A stretch of DNA of 30,680 nucleotides from a virus: IMG/VR virus record IMGVR_UViG_3300041409_000414, positions 1-30,680 of that record; one strand, given 5' to 3'. This document shows, in pieces, positions 1-5,820 of the stretch. Both the position numbers and the translations under genes were made by a program. Under the pieces are notes generated by a model, which searched no databases, was not told where the DNA came from, and saw nothing but the letters and a program-made list of their open reading frames with translations. Within the stretch, counting starts at the first letter, position 1. Every line of letters begins with the position of its first letter.

Positions 1-23
1 TTGACGTCTCTGGAATACTGGAT

Positions 24-42
24 CGCCCGGTCAAGCCGGGCG
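24..42. repeat. REP-like palindrome
   Basis: CGCCCGG and CCGGGCG form a perfect 7-bp inverted repeat around TCAAG. Short palindromes of this form, set in a context like GGATCGCCCGGTCAAG, are dispersed between genes in Bradyrhizobium and relatives; that attribution is from memory of the genus. It marks ordinary chromosomal intergenic DNA outside the mobile element. Confidence 0.5.
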
Positions 43-84
43 ACGACAAACGGAAGCGATCTCGCCGCGTGTTTCGCGCGAGGT

Positions 85-505
85 TTGCTGTGAATCTCCG
101 CCCTCTCAATCAGAGGGCGCAGGGAATGCCGGGCGCCCAGTGCGCCCGCAGCCGCGCGTGTGGTGTAGAAAGCACGCGCGTTAGTCACCACGGTCACACC
201 GGAATCACCCGGCATTCCCCGCGCAATGGTTTTAACGGTTTCCTTCGTGCTCTCCCCGGTGACCGGGCTCTTTTGCCACCGTCATCCGCGAAAGTAGCCT
301 TCCGCGAACTTGACGCCAGCGTCGGGGCGTCAGGACCACACGACTTCACCGTCCGCGTCGGCACAATTCGTCAAACTGTGCCATCAGCGTCCACCGCATC
401 CCGTGCCGCGTTGATGACGTTGCGCAACGCCCCTCTGTGGCTCGAGACGCGCGACTCAGTGCCCCTGATTTGCCCGACATGTTAAGCGAAATATTTTTTC
501 GGAAG
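85..505. repeat. Dispersed intergenic repeat of Bradyrhizobiaceae type
   Basis: This stretch has no credible gene. It contains phrases I recognise from a long, highly repeated intergenic element of Bradyrhizobium and Rhodopseudomonas genomes, such as GGCGTCAGGACCACACGAC, GGTTTTAACGGTTT and two copies of TGATTTGCCCG near 467 and 524. Reading frames across it (for example 69-485) are Arg/Ser-rich and lack a convincing ribosome site. It is evidence for the host genus and shows that this end is chromosome. The boundaries are approximate. Confidence 0.5.
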
Positions 506-541
506 GGGCTGGACAGCCAAATGACTGATTTGCCCGCCGGG

Positions 542-961
542 CTACCTGACCGCCCTGCCCGGCCGCGACGGCGCGGCCTTGGCGGCCGCAGGCGGCGTGT
601 CGGGAGCGGCCGGCGAGGCATGGCACTTGCTGCGCTGCCAGGCCTCATCGGCAAACCTCGCCTGGCCACGGACCGAGACATACTCGTTGCGATAGGCGAG
701 CTCGGCCACGACAGGACCGGCGACGCCGGTGTCGGCCTTCGCCATCAGCCCCTGCAATTCCGCGGCGCGCGTGGCGAGGGTCTTGCGCTCGGTCTCCAGC
801 TGCTTGCAATCGTAGAGATCATATTTGGCGGGATCGGCGAAAGCCGTGGTCATGGTGTCGCTCATGTCGGCGCAGCCGGCGAGCGCGACGGCAAGCGCAA
901 GCAGCGCCATCGCCATGGCGGCGCGCAGCGGTGGCCGGGAAAGGGGTATGCGGGCGATCAT
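542..961 (-). CDS. Small outer-membrane-type lipoprotein, unknown function
   Basis: The 139-aa product starts with a short basic n-region, a hydrophobic stretch and the lipobox LAGC (about residues 26-29), so it should be exported, lipidated and cut before the cysteine. The mature part has a Tyr/Asp-rich segment (DPAKYDLYDCK), a helical region likely to be coiled coil (KQLETERKTLATRAAELQ), a second cysteine near the end and a Pro/Ala-rich tail. The reading frame is open to 1132, but the ATG at 961 is chosen because AAGG lies just upstream and it places the signal sequence at the N terminus. Proteins like this are conserved hypotheticals in Bradyrhizobium (from memory). It is chromosomal, outside the inserted element; the function is unknown. 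Confidence 0.75.
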   Translation of the reverse strand: MIARIPLSRPPLRAAMAMALLALAVALAGCADMSDTMTTAFADPAKYDLYDCKQLETERKTLATRAAELQGLMAKADTGVAGPVVAELAYRNEYVSVRGQARFADEAWQRSKCHASPAAPDTPPAAAKAAPSRPGRAVR

Positions 962-1218
962 GTGACCTTGGTAAACCGACAAAGCTTGCGGGAGCGTAAA
1001 ACAGGCGCAGATGTCCGCATTGAGGCTTTGCTTTAGCCCAAGGGCCCTAAATATCGAAACGGCCGATCGACCTTGCCGCCCAACCGCCGGCAGACCCCGG
1101 TTAACCCCAGGGCATGCTTTTTGGCGGATCATGCGCTAAGCAAGGGCGCGTTTCCTGCCGCGCAGGCCTCATTCCCTTGCCCAAGGAAACAAGCTAAGTA
1201 CCTGATCTCGTGACCAAA

Positions 1219-1260
1219 GCGGACGTGGCGGAACTGGTAGACGCAAGGGACTTAAAATTC
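1219..1260 (+). tRNA. tRNA-Leu(UAA) 5' fragment, truncated in the anticodon arm
   Basis: GCGGACG (acceptor), TGGCGGAACTGGTAGACGC (D arm) and AGGGA-CTTAAAA-TTC (anticodon stem and loop, anticodon TAA at 1253-1255) read as the 5' half of a bacterial tRNA-Leu. After 1260 the expected 3' anticodon strand, long variable arm, T arm and a CGTCCGC acceptor strand are all missing. The break lies at the anticodon loop, one of the known integration sublocations in tRNA genes for tyrosine recombinases. This copy cannot give a tRNA. The forward frame through it translates to VAELVDARDLKF, a common annotation artefact. It probably marks the left border of the inserted DNA. Confidence 0.75.
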
Positions 1261-1314
1261 GTCGCGGTATCGGAAACTACTAGCATTTTTTGGAAAACGC
1301 CGAGGCGCGACACG

Positions 1315-1620
1315 ATGGAAACCAATAGGACAAAACGAGATTTGGAAAACGCGGGCGTCAGGCCCCTAAGCGAGATCGCCGATGAAATTCGGGAGATCGC
1401 CGAGTGTCTTGGCGAGCCGTATGCTGGCAACGTCGCCAAAGAATTGAGGGTGTGTGCCGACGAGATCGAGGCCGTCGGAAAGGGCCAGCGACCCGTCTTG
1501 CACCATGCCGGTTTCAACCCGGCGAACCCCCTCGTCGTCCCGGGGCACTTCGCGGAAACCACGGTCGACGCCGACGGCAACGTGAACATCAAGAAACCGA
1601 ACGGAGAGCCTTGGAAATGA
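1315..1620 (+). CDS. Hypothetical protein, first gene of a small rightward operon
   Basis: A 101-aa hydrophilic protein beginning METNRTKRDLE, with a helical, acidic first half (DEIREIAECLGEPYAGNVAKELRVCADEIEAV) and a beta-like tail ending KKPNGEPWK. The longer frame from 1210 runs through the tRNA remnant and is not a real start; the ATG at 1315 has GAGG about 9 bases upstream. The stop overlaps the next start as ATGA, so translation is probably coupled. It is the first gene inside the left border and runs opposite to the phage-like operon. I do not recognise the family. Confidence 0.6.
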   Translation: METNRTKRDLENAGVRPLSEIADEIREIAECLGEPYAGNVAKELRVCADEIEAVGKGQRPVLHHAGFNPANPLVVPGHFAETTVDADGNVNIKKPNGEPWK

Positions 1621-1808
1621 CCGGCACTGTGACACTACCTGATTGGGTCGATGTCGGAGCGAAGTTCGAATGGGCCGGAAACCTGTGGCAAGTTCGGGCC
1701 ATCGTGGACGGCGGCCCGGTCTGCCGTTCATGGTCCGGAGGCTCATGGCGTTATGAGAGGTTCGAACCCGTGGTATTCATCGAACCAACTGGAGTGAAGC
1801 AACGATGA
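1617..1808 (+). CDS. Small hypothetical protein
   Basis: 63 aa, starting inside the stop of the preceding gene (ATGA) and itself ending in an ATGA overlap with the next. The sequence alternates hydrophobic and polar residues with several tryptophans (FEWAGNLWQVRAIVDGG, SWSGGSWRYERFEPVVFIEP), suggesting a small beta-rich, SH3-like or OB-like fold; that is inference from pattern only. The tight coupling on both sides is the main reason to accept it as a gene. Function unknown. Confidence 0.55.
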   Translation: MTGTVTLPDWVDVGAKFEWAGNLWQVRAIVDGGPVCRSWSGGSWRYERFEPVVFIEPTGVKQR

Positions 1809-1963
1809 CCGGCCTGACCTGGACCTTCCTGATTTTCTTTATGCTGGTGGTGCTGGCGATCGCCGGCTCGAAGTTGGCACGGCGGTCGCTCGTCGTTCTC
1901 GTAGGCATCGCGGCCTGCATCGCGGCGGTGCTGTGGTTCTTTTCGCCCGCGCCGCCGCTCTAA
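1805..1963 (+). CDS. Small two-helix membrane protein
   Basis: 52 aa, coupled to the gene before by ATGA. Two hydrophobic segments (about residues 6-21 and 29-46) are separated by a short basic turn, GSKLARR, and the protein ends in FSPAPPL. A hairpin with two membrane helices and a short charged loop is the layout of class II holins, and the lysis cassette on the other strand has no obvious holin, so a holin-like role is possible. Many small phage membrane proteins look the same, however, and this gene is transcribed away from the late genes. Treat the function as unknown. Confidence 0.5.
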   Translation: MTGLTWTFLIFFMLVVLAIAGSKLARRSLVVLVGIAACIAAVLWFFSPAPPL

Positions 1964-1973
1964 ATCCGGACAC

Positions 1974-2002
1974 AAAAAAAGCCCCGCGCCGAAGCGCGGG
2001 GC
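1974..2002 (-). terminator. Rho-independent terminator of the leftward operon
   Basis: GCCCCGCGC-CGAA-GCGCGGGGC is a perfect 9-bp stem with a 4-base loop. Read leftward it is followed by seven T residues, the classic intrinsic terminator form. On the + strand no T-run follows, so it mainly ends the long leftward transcript. It lies between that operon and the convergent small rightward operon. Confidence 0.85.
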
Positions 2003-2025
2003 AGTTTGCTCGTAGGATACGCCCC

Positions 2026-2139
2026 CTATGGCAAAGGGCGACCGGACGCGGAAGGCGATCCGCGTCGGTTACTTGAGACGCTCGCGCGCCTGAACCAATT
2101 CACAAGGGCGGGGATCGCCCAGAGTGCCAGCCGCAACAT
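2026..2139 (-). CDS. Possible 37-aa small protein
   Basis: A short frame beginning MLRLALWAIPALVNWFRRA, a hydrophobic or amphipathic N terminus followed by a Ser/Arg-rich tail, placed 23 bases after the stop of the gene upstream and before the operon terminator. No strong ribosome site is visible. The position at the end of the operon and the membrane-like N terminus make it plausible, but its length and composition would also fit chance. Confidence 0.25.
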   Translation of the reverse strand: MLRLALWAIPALVNWFRRASVSSNRRGSPSASGRPLP

Positions 2140-2162
2140 CGCGACACAGCACAGAACTCTTT

Positions 2163-2813
2163 TCAGCAAGTGACCAGTTCGCCGTGGCGCAGGAAGCCAT
2201 GCCACTTCGGCGTCACGATCGACCCGGCGCCGGCGGCACAGGTATCGCCGAGTTTGTCGACGTGCAGGGTACCGTCCTCCGGGCGGCCGTGCCGGACCCA
2301 GCAATGGTGCGTGTTGTCGGTCGGTCGCGTGCAGTTGCTGGCGCGCCCGTCAATCATCCAATCGTGGCCGTCCGGACATTTGACGATCAGGCAGCGGTGA
2401 TCGGGGCCGACGTGATAGCCGCAGCCGGTTGGACCGTTCTTTTTCCGCTCGGTGATCCACCACGCATCCCAACAAGCGCCAGGCGGCGCTTCCTCCAGTG
2501 TGCACCGAAAGCCGGTGTCCGGCCTCACGTAAACCTGTCGACCGAATACCTGAAACGCATCGTCGGAGGCGAACGGTACGCCGCATCTGGTGCACTTCGT
2601 CGGCCAGCGGGGATCCGTCGTCGGCGGTCCCTTGCGCGCGCCGTCGATGTAGCCGTCCTTGGTGTAGAGAATGTCCGCCTCGCCGAGCTCGAACATGGCG
2701 TTGCAGTACGATGCGGACACGCCGCATTTGCGCTTCTCGCTGCTTGAGAAGCGCCGCAGCCAGTGCCGCTCCCGATCGGTCGGCTCCAGCCAGAACACCT
2801 TGATGCCGCTCAT
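2163..2813 (-). CDS. Cysteine-rich hypothetical protein near the end of the late operon
   Basis: 216 aa from the ATG at 2813 (GAGG upstream); the reading frame extends to 3119, but that part is Arg-rich shadow of the next gene. The protein has many Cys, Trp and His residues: a CTRCG zinc-ribbon-like half-site near residue 76 and further cysteines at intervals (GFRCTLEE, GACWDAWW, NHRC-type, CPDGHDW, NCTRP, HHCW). These could hold one or more metal ions or disulfides. There is no signal peptide, so metal binding in the cytoplasm seems likelier. It lies downstream of the lysis genes, a usual place for accessory phage genes. Family not recognised. Confidence 0.6.
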   Translation of the reverse strand: MSGIKVFWLEPTDRERHWLRRFSSSEKRKCGVSASYCNAMFELGEADILYTKDGYIDGARKGPPTTDPRWPTKCTRCGVPFASDDAFQVFGRQVYVRPDTGFRCTLEEAPPGACWDAWWITERKKNGPTGCGYHVGPDHRCLIVKCPDGHDWMIDGRASNCTRPTDNTHHCWVRHGRPEDGTLHVDKLGDTCAAGAGSIVTPKWHGFLRHGELVTC

Positions 2814-2863
2814 GTGAACCTCGCGAATTGACAGGAATAGGCTCGATCCAATTGCCAGCGCGT

Positions 2864-3379
2864 TCAGACGCGCCGATAGGCGATGATGCCGCTCGTGGAA
2901 CGCTCGCGCTCGCGAACGGCGTGGCCGTCGTTTCCGGAGCGCAGGATGATGCGCCCGGGCCCGGGAACGGCGACGATCTCCCCGACGTGGTGACGCCACA
3001 CGGCGATGACGCCGGCGGCGGGTCCGCCAGCCCTCACACCGACACTCGCCCAGGCACGCGCCAGATTGAGCCGCCGATCCGCGATGCCCTTCTGCAGCCG
3101 CAGCCAACAGCCGCACCACGGGATGCCGCGACAGGCCGCAGGGCGTCCGCCGAGAACCCTCCCTCGACGGTGCGAGGGTGTAACAGCACCGCCAACGCCG
3201 CGGCCGATCTGCCTGAACACGGAACGGATCCCGTCGGTGAAGTAGAACGCGCAGGGACGCATGACGTCGACCGGGTTGGCGCAGACGGTCGGCACGTCGG
3301 TGGGCTTGTGACGGCGGGCTTCGGCCGGCGCGGAAAGGGCGACAAGCGCGAACGCTGCCGCGATCATGGTTCGCTTCAT
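2864..3379 (-). CDS. Secreted NlpC/P60- or CHAP-like protein (TIGR02594-type)
   Basis: 171 aa with a Sec signal peptide (MKRTMIAAAFALVALSAPAEA, cleavage likely after AEA). The C-terminal half carries the family pattern seen in small CHAP-like cysteine peptidases: a Cys in PWCGCW, then AxxWASVG, GVIAVWRHHVGEIV with the His, and SGNDGHAVRER near the end. The fold would cleave or bind peptidoglycan peptides. Similar secreted proteins with WRHHVG and SGNDG motifs occur in Bradyrhizobium phages (from memory). The middle section is Gly/Arg-rich and low in order. Its place beside endolysin and spanins fits a role at the wall during lysis, but activity is inferred, not shown. Confidence 0.65.
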   Translation of the reverse strand: MKRTMIAAAFALVALSAPAEARRHKPTDVPTVCANPVDVMRPCAFYFTDGIRSVFRQIGRGVGGAVTPSHRRGRVLGGRPAACRGIPWCGCWLRLQKGIADRRLNLARAWASVGVRAGGPAAGVIAVWRHHVGEIVAVPGPGRIILRSGNDGHAVRERERSTSGIIAYRRV

Positions 3380-3403
3380 TCGGGTGATGCTCCGATTGAG
3401 GGT

Positions 3404-3787
3404 TTAGGCGTGGTGGTCGCGGCCGATGTTCTCGATGCGGCTCGCCATTTTGTCGACGGCGGTTTCAATCTTGGTTGCCATCAACTCCATCGTCTTTTCC
3501 AGCCGTGCCACCACTGTGTCAAAGCTGCCTTTGCGGACAAACTCGTCTCGCGCCCAGATTTCGATTTGATAGACCTTCGCCGCCAACAGGGCATGTTTTT
3601 CGGTGAAGTCGGCACTGATAGAGGAGTGCTTGTCGGCGAAGTGGGCCGCCAATAGCGTGTGCTTCTCCGTGAAGTCTGATCGGAGTGCCAGCTCGATCCG
3701 CGACAGCTTCCAGACGATGCCGACGGCGCTGGTGAGAATGACCACCTCGAGGCTGATCGCGGCGATGATGATGGCCCACTCGCTCAT
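3404..3787 (-). CDS. Membrane-anchored coiled-coil protein in the lysis cassette
   Basis: 127 aa: one N-terminal membrane helix (about residues 4-26, WAIIIAAISLEVVILTSAVGIVW) followed by a long helical region with an internal repeat, DFTEKHTLLAAHF, ADKHSSISADF and DFTEKHALLAAKV. It ends in another amphipathic helix. The predicted shape is a membrane-tethered coiled coil. The start overlaps the Rz1 gene upstream by 4 bases (ATGA). Single-helix proteins in this place can be holin- or antiholin-like or accessory spanin subunits; the sequence does not decide between them. Confidence 0.65.
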   Translation of the reverse strand: MSEWAIIIAAISLEVVILTSAVGIVWKLSRIELALRSDFTEKHTLLAAHFADKHSSISADFTEKHALLAAKVYQIEIWARDEFVRKGSFDTVVARLEKTMELMATKIETAVDKMASRIENIGRDHHA

Positions 3788-4110
3788 TGTTGCTTGGCTC
3801 CGTAGTCCTGGCGCACGCTGTCATACCAACCCGCGCCGCCGGACAAGCGCGAGTTGGCTTCTTCGAGAGCATCCCGCGTCTTGGCGAGCGGGATCCGGGC
3901 GTCCTCACCTAGCTTTAACGGCGGGACCGCTACCGGCTGGAGCAAGCCATCGGGGGCCGACGGAAGGTCGCGGGCGAATGGGACGGGCGCGGGCGACTGG
4001 TGCGCGCATCCCCCGGAGATCAGCGGCAGTGAGAGCGCAAGGCTTCCCAACAGCAGGCTTGCCGTCCTTCGGCGGCGGCGCGGCGGCTGCTCGTTCGAGT
4101 TCGGCAACAT
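3784..4110 (-). CDS. Rz1: Rz1-like outer-membrane spanin lipoprotein
   Basis: 108 aa with a basic start (PPRRRRR), a hydrophobic stretch and a lipobox SGGC, with Cys35 as the likely lipidated residue. The mature part is Pro-rich (HQSPAPVPFARDLPSAPDG), typical of o-spanins. The gene starts inside the preceding Rz gene and overlaps it by about 206 bases in a different frame, the classic Rz/Rz1 arrangement. In the family the o-spanin sits in the outer membrane and joins the i-spanin across the periplasm to fuse inner and outer membranes in the last step of lysis. The architecture supports the call more than sequence similarity does. Confidence 0.75.
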   Translation of the reverse strand: MLPNSNEQPPRRRRRTASLLLGSLALSLPLISGGCAHQSPAPVPFARDLPSAPDGLLQPVAVPPLKLGEDARIPLAKTRDALEEANSRLSGGAGWYDSVRQDYGAKQQ

Positions 4111-4405
4111 AGGCTGATGTCCTTTCCTGATTTTCTGTGGACTGCTTCTCGATGGTGGCGAGACGGAGCGCGGCGTCGCCAGCCGCCCGCTTCGCGTTGT
4201 CGCGATCCGCTTTCAACGCGTCGATCTCGGACTGCAGCGCCGCCGCCTGGCACTTGCTATCGGCGGAGCGGTACCCCGCGTTGTAGAGCTTGAGGCTGTA
4301 GACGCCGAAGCCGCCTCCGATCAGGAGGGCGGCGATCGCGCCGGCCCAAAGCGGGGCCAGGCTCAAGCCGAACATGCCCGCGGCGCGGGTGATTAAAGCG
4401 ATCAT
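3905..4405 (-). CDS. Rz: Rz-like inner-membrane spanin
   Basis: 166 aa. An N-terminal membrane helix (about residues 15-38, PLWAGAIAALLIGGGFGVYSL) is followed by a periplasmic helical region (about residues 50-112, QSEIDALKADRDNAKRAAGDAAL...) expected to form a coiled coil, then a Pro/Arg-rich tail that overlaps the Rz1 start. This is the usual i-spanin layout. It begins 12 bases after the endolysin stop. With Rz1 it should form the complex that disrupts the outer membrane after the endolysin has cut the wall. The last ~60 residues are constrained by coding two proteins at once, which may explain their odd composition. Confidence 0.75.
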   Translation of the reverse strand: MIALITRAAGMFGLSLAPLWAGAIAALLIGGGFGVYSLKLYNAGYRSADSKCQAAALQSEIDALKADRDNAKRAAGDAALRLATIEKQSTENQERTSAYVAELERAAAAPPPKDGKPAVGKPCALTAADLRGMRAPVARARPIRPRPSVGPRWLAPAGSGPAVKAR

Positions 4406-4417
4406 GGTGTGTCTCCC

Positions 4418-5764
4418 CTAGAGAATGCGCGCGCTGCGGTGGTCCTGAACGCGCTTGGTGATGATGCGATTGCCGAGCACCCACGCGAGGAAGCCGACGC
4501 CGAGCGCGCCGATCCACCAATGCGAGGCCGCCCACGTCAGTACGTCGCCGGCGCTGTCGAGGATGGAGCGCGCGGTGTTGACCTGGTCGACGGCGCCCTT
4601 GACGTGATCGAGCGCGCCGGTCGCGTCCGCGGCTTTGCCGACGCCGAGGAAGGCGAGACCCTTGCCAATCAGGCCCACGTGCTGGCCGTCGCGCACCGTC
4701 TCCGAGCCTGCGGCCGCGAGATCGCCAGCCGTGGCGTTCGCTCGATCTTCCGCCACCGGCTTGTCCGGCATGTTCTGGAACGCGGCCCAAGTCGCGGGGT
4801 CGACCTCGCCGGTGAGCGGCAGGCCGTTGTCGGCCTGCGCGGCGAGGACGCAAGCCCGGGTTCCGGTCGAGAAGTCGCCGTCCATCCGGCCAGTGGTGTA
4901 GCCTTTGGAGGCGAGCAGCTCCTGCAGCGCCTTGACCTTGAAGTCCGGCTTGTCGTGGCCGCAGCCGTAGCGCAGCACGCCGTCGTCCTCCGGAACCGGC
5001 TCTTCGGCAGCTGGAGCCGTTCCAGGAGCGTCCGCAAGCGTCGGAGCGGCGTCCGCGTCGTCGTCGTTCACAGGCGGCGCCAGAAGGGCCACCGGCCGCG
5101 CTGCGGCGTCCATGCCCCTGAGCACCGGCCACCAGCGAGCAAACCACTCCTTGCGCCCGGCCAGCCCGTTGGTGCCGCCGTTCAAATGGTGAGTGACGCC
5201 GAGGATGTCGCCGAGCGGCAGGCCCGGGCGCGGCGAGCAATAAGGCAGACAGCCGCACATGATGAAGTCGGCCACCGCGAAGTCGAAGAACAGTTCCGGA
5301 TCGTTGAGGAGATCGGGGTTGCCGATCAGGTCGTGGCCCGAGGCGCGGCCGAGCTTGTCATAGGCAGAGCGGCCGGTGGTCTGGGATCCGCCGCGGCCGC
5401 GAAAATCGTAGCCGTCATTGGTCCCCGGGCGGTTGCCCATGCGCCCGTTGTAGACGTTGTTCGCCAGCTTCCGGGGATTGTGAAGGAAGGCGACCGTCGA
5501 GGAGACCGTCGGAAAGCGACGCGGCCATGCGGTCATCATCGCGCGCGGCGTGGTGTAGTTCAGGTTCTCGACCACTTCGGTGCCGCCGCCGCACTCGAGG
5601 CTGAGCTGCGCCATGATGTGAGCAAGCTGGAGCGCCGTGGTGATGTTGCGTTTCCGCAGCACCGCCTCCGACGATTGAGCGATGCCCTTGATGAGCCCGG
5701 GAATGTGGCTGTCGCCGTGCGGCCACATGCGACGGAGCAGCTGCTCCTCAATGCGAAGCGTCAT
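4418..5764 (-). CDS. GH19 endolysin with peptidoglycan-binding domain and C-terminal membrane helix
   Basis: 448 aa from the ATG at 5764; the frame extends six codons to a TTG, which has no better ribosome site. Residues ~1-220 are a glycoside hydrolase family 19 (chitinase/lysozyme-like) domain: AQLSLECGGG carries the likely catalytic Glu57, a second acid lies in VVENLNYT (Glu66), and YDFRGRGGSQTTGR and THHLNGG follow. GH19 phage enzymes cut the glycan chain of peptidoglycan. An Asp/Ala/Pro-rich linker leads to a peptidoglycan-binding domain at ~275-345 (FKVKALQELLASKGY, MDGDFSTGTR). Unusually, the protein ends in a membrane helix (about 415-435, WWIGALGVGFLAWVLGN) and a basic tail. It may be held at the membrane and may not need a separate holin. 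It heads the lysis cassette. Confidence 0.85.
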   Translation of the reverse strand: MTLRIEEQLLRRMWPHGDSHIPGLIKGIAQSSEAVLRKRNITTALQLAHIMAQLSLECGGGTEVVENLNYTTPRAMMTAWPRRFPTVSSTVAFLHNPRKLANNVYNGRMGNRPGTNDGYDFRGRGGSQTTGRSAYDKLGRASGHDLIGNPDLLNDPELFFDFAVADFIMCGCLPYCSPRPGLPLGDILGVTHHLNGGTNGLAGRKEWFARWWPVLRGMDAAARPVALLAPPVNDDDADAAPTLADAPGTAPAAEEPVPEDDGVLRYGCGHDKPDFKVKALQELLASKGYTTGRMDGDFSTGTRACVLAAQADNGLPLTGEVDPATWAAFQNMPDKPVAEDRANATAGDLAAAGSETVRDGQHVGLIGKGLAFLGVGKAADATGALDHVKGAVDQVNTARSILDSAGDVLTWAASHWWIGALGVGFLAWVLGNRIITKRVQDHRSARIL

Positions 5765-5789
5765 GAAATATGCCCCCGTCAAAATTGAA

Positions 5790-5814
5790 AAGGCCGCCCC
5801 GAAAGGGCGGCCTT
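5790..5814 (-). terminator. Intrinsic terminator between tail fibre and endolysin genes
   Basis: AAGGCCGCCC-CGAAA-GGGCGGCCTT is a perfect 10-bp stem. Leftward it runs into TTTTCAATTTT, giving a moderate U-tract. It would separate tail fibre transcription from the lysis genes. Its stem matches the one at 7372-7397. Confidence 0.7.
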
Positions 5815-5820
5815 AGATGC

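Noticed and set aside
437-1036. 199-aa rightward frame near the left end
   Set aside because: It crosses the dispersed repeat and lies opposite the lipoprotein gene, which has a good lipobox and ribosome site.
1210-1314. In-frame extension of the 101-aa gene through MTKADVAELVDARDLKF
   Set aside because: This part is the translated tRNA-Leu remnant. The ATG at 1315 has a ribosome site.
1938-1950. TTTTCGCCCGC as a possible second copy of the tRNA-Gly-like attachment core
   Set aside because: The exact match to the candidate at 25404-25425 is only about nine bases, within a Pro/Ala codon run in GC-rich DNA; chance is the simpler explanation.
4409-5788. 459-aa rightward frame opposite the endolysin
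   Set aside because: Composition is Arg/Ala/Val-rich without any family pattern. The opposite frame is a clear GH19 enzyme; GC-rich codon use produces such long mirror frames.
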